Of a DNA stretch of 12,605 nucleotides, positions 8,276-12,605 are shown piece by piece. The stretch is from the NCBI GenBank assembly GCA_947313935.1, contig CAMZNW010000128.1, positions 1 to 12,605 on the forward strand, in the 5' to 3' direction. The position numbers and the translations under genes are program-made. This stretch comes from an uncultured Mollicutes bacterium (lineage in GTDB: Bacteria; Bacillota_I; Bacilli_A; UBA3375). The first letter of the stretch is position 1, and every line of letters starts with the position of its first letter. The notes beneath the pieces are model-generated. The model saw nothing but the letters and a program-made list of their open reading frames with translations, was not told the DNA's origin and did no database searches.

Positions 8276-9502
8276 ATGAAAAGAGTCATAGTTATTGGAG
8301 TAGATTTTTATCGTGACAATAAATTTGAATATTATATGGAGGAACTAGAAAACTTAGTGGTTGCTTGTAATTTAAAAGTTATTGGACGTTTAACACAAAA
8401 GTTACCCAAAATAGAACCTAAATATTATATTGGTACTGGAAAAATAGTAGAATTACAAGTGTTAGTAGATGATTTACAACCAGATATAATAGTAGCAAAT
8501 AATGAATTAAGCGGAAGTCAAAATAAAAACATTGAAGAAATACTACATTGTAAAGTAATTGATCGTACACAATTAATTTTAGAAATATTTTCAAGTCGTG
8601 CACAAAGTAAAGAAGCAAAGATTCAAGTATCAATAGCACAATTAAAATATCAAAAGCCACGAATGTCAGGTTCATATAGTCATTTATCAGGTTTAGGTGG
8701 AGGTAAAGCAGGAACTGTTTCACGTGGAAGTGGAGAGACACAAATAGAAATTGATAAACGAAATATTTTATCACAAATTAGTTTATTAGAAAAAGAATTA
8801 GAAAAATTTGTTGAAGCAAGAAAATTACAACGATTAAAAAGAGAAAAAAATATTTTACCAATTGTGTCAATTGTAGGTTATACAAATGTAGGGAAGTCGA
8901 CATTAATGAATGCTTTAGTAAATGATGAAAAACAAGTATTTGAAAAAAATATGTTATTTGCAACTTTAGATACGGCAATTAGAAGAATTAAGTTAGATAA
9001 TGGATTGCAATTTTTATTAGTTGATACGGTTGGTTTTGTTTCTAATTTACCACATGAATTAATAAAAGCATTTCATTCGACATTAGAAGAAATTAAAAAT
9101 TCTGATTTAATAGTTCATTTGACAGATTTAACTAATAATGATTATGAAATCCATAAACAAGTTGTAAAAGACACTTTAAAACAATTAAATATAGTAAATA
9201 TTCCAGAACTGATGGTAAATAATAAAGTTGATTTAGTAGGTAAAGTTAGTGAAGGTTTAAATATATCTGCTAAAAATAAGCAAGGAATAGATAAATTATT
9301 AATTGCGATTAGTGATAATATTTTTGCAAATTATAAGGAAGTTAAATTATTAATTCCATATAGTGTAATGAAAATAGTAACAATATTAAATGAGTATACA
9401 AGTGTTACTCCTCCTAAATATAATGAAAAAGGAGCATTAATAGTAGCTAATTTATCGCAATGGGATTTAGCAAAATATCAAAAGTATATTATAAAGGAAT
9501 AG
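8276..9502 (+). CDS. hflX: GTPase HflX
   Basis: HflX is a ribosome-associated GTPase that, in studied bacteria, splits stalled or heat-damaged 70S ribosomes and can contribute to antibiotic tolerance. The 408-aa protein has the N-terminal HflX domain, with PKYYIGTGKIVEL, VIDRTQLILEIFSSRAQSKEAKIQV and the glycine-rich GLGGGKAGTVSRGSGETQIE, followed by a coiled-coil linker. The G domain shows G1 GYTNVGKST (201-209), G3 DTVGF (250-254), G4 NKVD (316-319) and G5 SAKNKQG. The ATG at 8276 has AGGAG at 8267-8271 with 4-nt spacing; the first AG of this site belongs to the fhs stop codon, suggesting translational coupling. The next gene begins 5 nt after the TAG stop. Confidence 0.96.
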   Translation: MKRVIVIGVDFYRDNKFEYYMEELENLVVACNLKVIGRLTQKLPKIEPKYYIGTGKIVELQVLVDDLQPDIIVANNELSGSQNKNIEEILHCKVIDRTQLILEIFSSRAQSKEAKIQVSIAQLKYQKPRMSGSYSHLSGLGGGKAGTVSRGSGETQIEIDKRNILSQISLLEKELEKFVEARKLQRLKREKNILPIVSIVGYTNVGKSTLMNALVNDEKQVFEKNMLFATLDTAIRRIKLDNGLQFLLVDTVGFVSNLPHELIKAFHSTLEEIKNSDLIVHLTDLTNNDYEIHKQVVKDTLKQLNIVNIPELMVNNKVDLVGKVSEGLNISAKNKQGIDKLLIAISDNIFANYKEVKLLIPYSVMKIVTILNEYTSVTPPKYNEKGALIVANLSQWDLAKYQKYIIKE

Positions 9503-9507
9503 TAGAA

Positions 9508-10281
9508 ATGATAAATTATATAATTTATGGATTAATAGCAATAATTGCAACTATCATAGGAGGAATGTCTGGAATTGGTGGAGGAATGCTTATTAAAGTT
9601 ATGCTTGATAACTTAGGACAATTTCCAGCTATTACAATCGGAGTATTATCTACAATCACTGTATTTTTTATGGCTTTAACTACAACGATAAAAAATAAAA
9701 AACAAGGCTTTAAAATTTTCACAAAGGAAAATAGTTTTTTTATAATTGGTGCAATAAGTGGTGGTTACATTGGAAGCGTTATTTTAACTAATGTGTATAA
9801 ATTTATTATAAATCCGATAATCATAACAAAAATCCAATCTTTAATTTTAGTGATAATATTAATAAGTGTAATCATTTTAGAACAGATGGAGATAAAATTT
9901 GTAATTAAAAAGTTACCAAGTAACATAATATTGTTATCTATATTTATGGGATTTATTTCATCATTATTAAATATAGGTGGTGGTCCAATAAATATTGCTA
10001 TTTTAACAATAGTATTAGGTTATAACATAAAAAGAGCAACAGAAAAATCATTATTAATAATTCTGTTTTCACAATTAGTTGCGATTATCACTTTAATAAG
10101 ACATACTGGATTAAGTACAATGGATTTGAGTATGTTAAAAGTAATGATACCTGGTGCGATATTAGGTGCTAGTATTGGAAGTAAATTAAACAAAATATAT
10201 TCTGAAAAAGTTATAAAAATTAGTTATATAGTAGTATTAGTAGTTTTAATATATTTAAACATTACCATAATTTTAGAATAA
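9508..10281 (+). CDS. TauE/SafE-family membrane permease, probable anion exporter
   Basis: This is a polytopic membrane protein of 257 aa. It carries the two glycine-rich repeats of the TauE/SafE family: GGMSGIGGGMLIKV (18-31) and GFISSLLNIGGGPINIAIL (148-166), each at the start of one half of the internally duplicated fold. Family members export sulfite, sulfoacetate or other organosulfur anions. Nothing here points to a substrate, because no sulfur-metabolism gene lies nearby. The frame extends back to an ATG at 9460 inside hflX. I chose the ATG at 9508 because AAAGGA at 9493-9498 lies 9 nt before it and the hydrophobic segment then begins at residue 4. It is the last gene of the plus-strand run and is followed by a terminator. 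Confidence 0.88.
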   Translation: MINYIIYGLIAIIATIIGGMSGIGGGMLIKVMLDNLGQFPAITIGVLSTITVFFMALTTTIKNKKQGFKIFTKENSFFIIGAISGGYIGSVILTNVYKFIINPIIITKIQSLILVIILISVIILEQMEIKFVIKKLPSNIILLSIFMGFISSLLNIGGGPINIAILTIVLGYNIKRATEKSLLIILFSQLVAIITLIRHTGLSTMDLSMLKVMIPGAILGASIGSKLNKIYSEKVIKISYIVVLVVLIYLNITIILE

Positions 10282-10288
10282 TAAATAA

Positions 10289-10319
10289 AAAAAGATTTTA
10301 ATATTATTAAAATCTTTTT
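10289..10319. terminator. Bidirectional intrinsic terminator between convergent genes
   Basis: A perfect 14-bp stem pairs AAAAAGATTTTAAT (10289-10302) with 10306-10319 across a 3-nt loop. Runs of A and T at its two ends provide a U-tract on either strand. It starts 7 nt after the permease stop and lies 17 nt beyond the hpt stop, so it can serve both converging transcripts. The stem has only one G-C pair in each arm and is weaker than textbook terminators, as expected at this base composition. Confidence 0.75.
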
Positions 10320-10336
10320 AAATTATAATTAAAGAA

Positions 10337-10858
10337 TTAATCATTAGAAATGATTTTATGAACATCTTTAAATGAACGATAATTTTGAGCATAATCAAGA
10401 CCATAACCAACTAAAAAAGCATTTGGAAGTTCAAAACCAATAATATCAGCAGTATTATTATTAGTATTAGCACCTGCTTTTTTAAAAATAGAAATAGTTT
10501 CAACTGATAAAGCATTTTTATCTGAAAAATAATTTTTTAAATATGCAAGTGTAGTACCGGTATCTATAATATCTTCTAAAACAATTACATGACGATTTGT
10601 AATATCAATATCAATATCTTTAACTATTTTTACAACACCACTACTCTTACTTTCATTACCATAAGATGATAAATGCATCATATCAACTTGTAAATCAATA
10701 GTCATTTCTTTTGTTAAATCACTTAAAAAATATACTGATCCTTTCATAATTCCAATTACAACTGGATTTTTATCAAGATATTTTTCATCTAAATATTTAG
10801 CTATTTCTTTAACTTTAAGCATAATTTCATTTTGTGTTAAAATAATTTCTGATTTCAT
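10337..10858 (-). CDS. hpt: Hypoxanthine (guanine) phosphoribosyltransferase
   Basis: The enzyme salvages hypoxanthine and guanine, joining them to PRPP to give IMP or GMP in the cytosol. The 173-aa protein has the family's usual length. Visible motifs are VVIGIMKGSVYFLSDL (33-48), the flexible-loop MHLSSYG (61-67), the PRPP-binding loop VIVLEDIIDTGTTL (91-104; E95, D96, D99), SIFKKAGA, and the C-terminal FLVGYGLDYAQNYR that contacts the base. On the minus strand AGGAGG (10871-10866) lies 7 nt before the ATG, a canonical ribosome-binding site. The gene stands alone, convergent with the permease gene and divergent from feoA, with its own extended -10 promoter. In many Firmicutes hpt lies next to tilS and ftsH; that context is absent here. 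Xanthine or adenine specificity is less likely given the loop sequences. Confidence 0.95.
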   Translation of the reverse strand: MKSEIILTQNEIMLKVKEIAKYLDEKYLDKNPVVIGIMKGSVYFLSDLTKEMTIDLQVDMMHLSSYGNESKSSGVVKIVKDIDIDITNRHVIVLEDIIDTGTTLAYLKNYFSDKNALSVETISIFKKAGANTNNNTADIIGFELPNAFLVGYGLDYAQNYRSFKDVHKIISND

Positions 10859-10884
10859 AATCTAACCTCCTATAATATATAAAT

Positions 10885-10914
10885 ATTATACCATTTGTTA
10901 TTAATTTAAGTGAA
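10885..10914 (-). promoter_or_regulatory. Probable SigA-type promoter of hpt
   Basis: Read on the minus strand, TGGTATAAT (perfect -10 TATAAT at 10890-10885 with the extended TGn element) lies about 15 nt upstream of the AGGAGG ribosome-binding site. An 18-nt spacer separates it from TTCACT (10914-10909), a 4-of-6 match to TTGACA. The predicted leader is only about 20 nt, leaving no room for a riboswitch. Confidence 0.65.
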
Positions 10915-11072
10915 TTTATCTTTAATCTTTCTTTTAAATATATGTAGAACCATGAGAATATATTATTTTTTATAAAATACAAATGAAGAATTAGATATAT
11001 CGTATATAAATCATCATTTATATTATGAATTATTTATAGAAATAAATTTTTATTTTCAACTTATTATATTCC
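10915..11072. other. Divergent hpt-feoA intergenic spacer with no gene seen
   Basis: The full gap between hpt and feoA is 292 nt. Outside the two promoter regions I find no ORF longer than a few codons on the plus strand and no RNA gene. The ATG at 10942 is followed at once by a stop, and the ATG at 10952 by seven codons. One inverted repeat is present: ATATAAAT (11004-11011), loop CATC, ATTTATAT (11016-11023). It is all A/T in the stem and may be chance. Confidence 0.5.
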
Positions 11073-11092
11073 TTAACATATTTAATATTAAT

Positions 11093-11107
11093 TTATAATA
11101 ATTATAA
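11093..11107. promoter_or_regulatory. Candidate Fur-type operator upstream of feoAB
   Basis: TTATAATAATTATAA matches the 7-1-7 Fur consensus TGATAATNATTATCA at 12 of 14 defined positions; the two mismatches are symmetric (G to T, C to A). With one further base on each side (11092-11108) it is a perfect 8-1-8 inverted repeat. It overlaps the -35 zone of the proximal feoA promoter, a position suited to iron-dependent repression. Its base composition is close to background here, so this is a candidate only. Confidence 0.5.
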
Positions 11108-11122
11108 AAAGTAGTTAATTTA

Positions 11123-11131
11123 TGGTATAAT
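11123..11131 (+). promoter_or_regulatory. Probable extended -10 promoter of feoAB
   Basis: TGGTATAAT is a perfect -10 (11126-11131) with a TGn extension. No good -35 is visible at the right distance, only TTATAA inside the inverted repeat. A start near 11138 would leave a leader of about 12 nt, with GGAAGGA (11139-11145) almost at the 5' end. An alternative, more distal promoter is TTAACA (11073-11078), 15-nt spacer, TATAAT (11094-11099), which lies within the Fur-like box. The string ATGGTATAATATT is shared with the hpt promoter. Confidence 0.6.
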
Positions 11132-11150
11132 ATTATTTGGAAGGAATAAA

Positions 11151-11387
11151 ATGAAATTAACTAAAATGAAAGAAAATAAGAATTATTTTATTAAAAGTTT
11201 TGGTAATTTATGTGCTCAAGATATTGAGTTATTAAATGAAATTGGTTTTATTCAAGGCGAAATTATAACAAAAAACATTTCAATAAATTCTCCGAAAAAT
11301 ATTTGTTTATTTACAATTGATAATGCTACTTTTTGTATTAATAAAAAGTACATTCAAGATATAGAAATTAAGGAGTGGCGTGAGTAA
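11151..11387 (+). CDS. feoA: Ferrous iron transport accessory protein FeoA
   Basis: FeoA is a small cytosolic SH3-like protein that acts with FeoB in Fe(II) uptake. The 78-aa protein has the family's size and pattern. It starts with a short strand (MKLTKMKENKNYFIKSFG), followed by the helix and turn ELLNEIGFIQGEIITK (family pattern LxxxGhxxGxxI). Strands containing FTIDNATFCINKKYIQDIEI follow, in the place of the usual IxhRG..hxLR..ExxxI. AAGGA at 11141-11145 lies 5 nt before the ATG. Sequence similarity in FeoA is always weak; the adjacent, overlapping feoB makes the call firm. The last codons contain the feoB ribosome-binding site and start. Confidence 0.88.
   Translation: MKLTKMKENKNYFIKSFGNLCAQDIELLNEIGFIQGEIITKNISINSPKNICLFTIDNATFCINKKYIQDIEIKEWRE
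11370..11379 (+). promoter_or_regulatory. Ribosome-binding site that decides the GTG start of feoB
   Basis: AAGGAG at 11370-11375, within the last codons of feoA, lies 4 nt before GTG 11380. The same 4-nt spacing is used at fhs and hflX. No in-frame ATG exists before the P-loop, so the GTG start is the only sensible choice. Confidence 0.8.
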
Positions 11388-12605
11388 TTATTTGTTAGCA
11401 GGAAATCCTAATGTTGGTAAAACAACAATATTTAATTCTTTAACAGGTAGTGATGAAAAAATTTCTAATTTTGAAGGTGCAACAGTACAACAAAAAAGTG
11501 CATTAATTAAAAATAGCCAAGTACGGTTAGTAGATTTACCGGGGGTTAATGGATTAAGTGGAAGTGGTATACTAGAAAAAATAGTACTTGAGAGTATTTT
11601 AAATGTAGAGAATGTCGGAATTATTAATGTAATGGATATAACTAATTTCAAACGAACATCATATTTTATGATTGATTTATTAGAAAGCCAAAAAGTGGAA
11701 TATATAATTTTTAATATGATGGATTTATTTGATGCCAAAGTTAACATTGAAAAATTGTCTTCTTTATTAAATGTAAAAATAGTATTTGCAAATAAAGAAA
11801 AAACAAATTTATTATTAGAATCAACAATTGAACAAAAAGAGTATTTTAAAATTAATTATGGACAATTAGTAGAAGATGCTATTACTAAATTAGTAGAATT
11901 AATTAATAGTGAAGATATTGATAAACGTTTTATTGCAATTGAATTTTTAAAAGGAGTGTCTGGAGTTAATAAATATTTTGTTTTATTAGATCAAGCACAA
12001 AAAATATTAAATCAATTATTAGTAGAATTACAAAAAACAAACAATGTTGCCTCTATTTCAGGTTATTTATTTTTAGTTCGAAAAAAATTTATTGAAGATA
12101 TAATGAGAAAATGTTTCACTATAAATAGTGTTAATAATGAATTAAAGTGGTTAAATAGAACTTTTGACAAATATGCATTACATCATATTTATGGATTTAT
12201 AATATTTATAGCAATTATGTATGTGATTTTTATGGTGACGTTTAGTGGAATAATTCCTTTTATTAGTCAAATAATATTTTCAATTCTAGGTTTATTTAAT
12301 ATTCATGTATCAGATAATATCATAACTTATAGTCAATTAAATTATATAGAACAATTAGTTAGTTATATACAATACATAACAACATTAGGATTAGAACATT
12401 TTGATATTTCACCAGGAATGATTTCTTTTATAGTTGATGGAGCAATAGCTGGAGTTGGAGCAGTATTAGTATTTTTACCACAAATATTAATATTATTCAC
12501 ATTTTTGACAATTTTAGAAGCAATTGGATATTTTGCACGTGTTACAGTTTTATTTGAAAATTTATTCTCTAAACTTGGAATGTCATCAATGTCTTTAATA
12601 CCATA
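11380..12605 (+). CDS. feoB: Ferrous iron transporter FeoB, 3' end outside the window
   Basis: FeoB is the membrane Fe(II) permease with an N-terminal GTPase domain. About 408 codons are present without a stop; the family is usually 600-800 aa, so roughly the last third is missing at the edge. Translation from GTG 11380 begins MSNYLLAGNPNVGKTT. G1 is GNPNVGKT (8-15), the G2 Thr is in EGATV (T35), G3 is DLPG (52-55), and G4 is NMMD (112-115). The spacer region RFIAIEFLKG and the first membrane segment YGFIIFIAIMYVIFMVTF follow. The core block VDGAIAGVGAVLVFLPQILILF is strongly conserved. Departures from the usual pattern are FEG instead of WPG before G2, DLPGVNGL instead of DLPGTYSL, and LEAIGYFAR instead of LEDSGYMAR. 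The start overlaps feoA by 8 nt. The gene is easily missed by ORF finders that need a stop. Confidence 0.95.
   Translation, partial: MSNYLLAGNPNVGKTTIFNSLTGSDEKISNFEGATVQQKSALIKNSQVRLVDLPGVNGLSGSGILEKIVLESILNVENVGIINVMDITNFKRTSYFMIDLLESQKVEYIIFNMMDLFDAKVNIEKLSSLLNVKIVFANKEKTNLLLESTIEQKEYFKINYGQLVEDAITKLVELINSEDIDKRFIAIEFLKGVSGVNKYFVLLDQAQKILNQLLVELQKTNNVASISGYLFLVRKKFIEDIMRKCFTINSVNNELKWLNRTFDKYALHHIYGFIIFIAIMYVIFMVTFSGIIPFISQIIFSILGLFNIHVSDNIITYSQLNYIEQLVSYIQYITTLGLEHFDISPGMISFIVDGAIAGVGAVLVFLPQILILFTFLTILEAIGYFARVTVLFENLFSKLGMSSMSLIP

Noticed and set aside
8418..8978. Two minus-strand open frames (118 and 66 aa) opposite hflX
   Set aside because: They are antisense shadows of the well-supported hflX frame. 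Their Leu/Tyr/Phe-rich composition is what the reverse of AT-rich coding gives, and they match no family I recognise.
9460..9507. Upstream ATG of the permease gene inside hflX
   Set aside because: It would add a 16-residue polar extension encoded by the overlapping hflX end. ATG 9508 has a ribosome-binding site at good spacing and begins at the membrane segment.
11004..11023. A/T-only hairpin in the hpt-feoA spacer as a terminator or small RNA
   Set aside because: The stem has no G-C pair, no T-tract follows it, and no transcript is expected to end there; such repeats arise easily by chance at this composition.
10859..11150. Riboswitch ahead of hpt or feoA
   Set aside because: Predicted leaders are about 20 and 12 nt (about 45 nt for the distal feoA start), too short for a known purine or metal riboswitch, and no conserved core was seen.
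11388..11747. Minus-strand 119-aa open frame at the start of feoB
   Set aside because: It is antisense to the G domain of feoB, whose P-loop, DLPG and NMMD motifs are clear in the plus frame.

Overview
The window is an ordinary stretch of chromosome from a very AT-rich (by eye about one quarter G+C), low-GC Gram-positive-type bacterium. The gene set (MreC/MreD, the AddA/AddB helicase-nuclease pair, formate-tetrahydrofolate ligase, HflX, Hpt, FeoA/FeoB) and the strong Shine-Dalgarno sites fit an anaerobic or fermentative member of the Bacilli/Erysipelotrichia side of the Firmicutes, for example a gut lineage. I cannot name the genus from sequence alone. All nine Trp codons I count are TGG, and no gene is interrupted by TGA, so this is not a code-4 mollicute. 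AGG and CGG fall at conserved Arg positions in AddA, so they read as Arg.

Layout. Positions 3 to 10281 are one tightly packed plus-strand run of seven genes. These are mreC (its 5' end is probably cut by the window), mreD, addB, addA, fhs, hflX and a TauE/SafE-family permease. No gap exceeds 9 nt, and mreC/mreD and addB/addA overlap. The run ends at a symmetric A/T-flanked hairpin (10289-10319) that can also terminate the convergent minus-strand gene hpt (10337-10858). A roughly 290-nt divergent intergenic region follows. It carries an extended -10 promoter for hpt, one for feoA, and a Fur-box-like 7-1-7 inverted repeat just upstream of feoA. Then come feoA and feoB. feoB starts at a GTG inside feoA and runs off the right edge.

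How the genes work together. MreC and MreD are membrane parts of the rod-shape elongation machinery. AddA and AddB form the recombinational-repair helicase-nuclease; both are shorter than usual, and AddB has no Walker A motif but keeps all four Fe-S cysteines and the nuclease residues. Fhs feeds formate into the folate one-carbon pool. HflX is a ribosome-associated stress GTPase. The TauE/SafE protein is an anion exporter of unknown substrate. Hpt salvages purines, and FeoAB imports ferrous iron. The seven-gene run looks like co-transcription of housekeeping functions rather than a single pathway.

I found no convincing undescribed system, mobile element, CRISPR array or RNA gene. The points most worth a second look are the reduced AddB, the candidate Fur operator at feoAB, the unusual operon composition, and the divergent FeoB residues.
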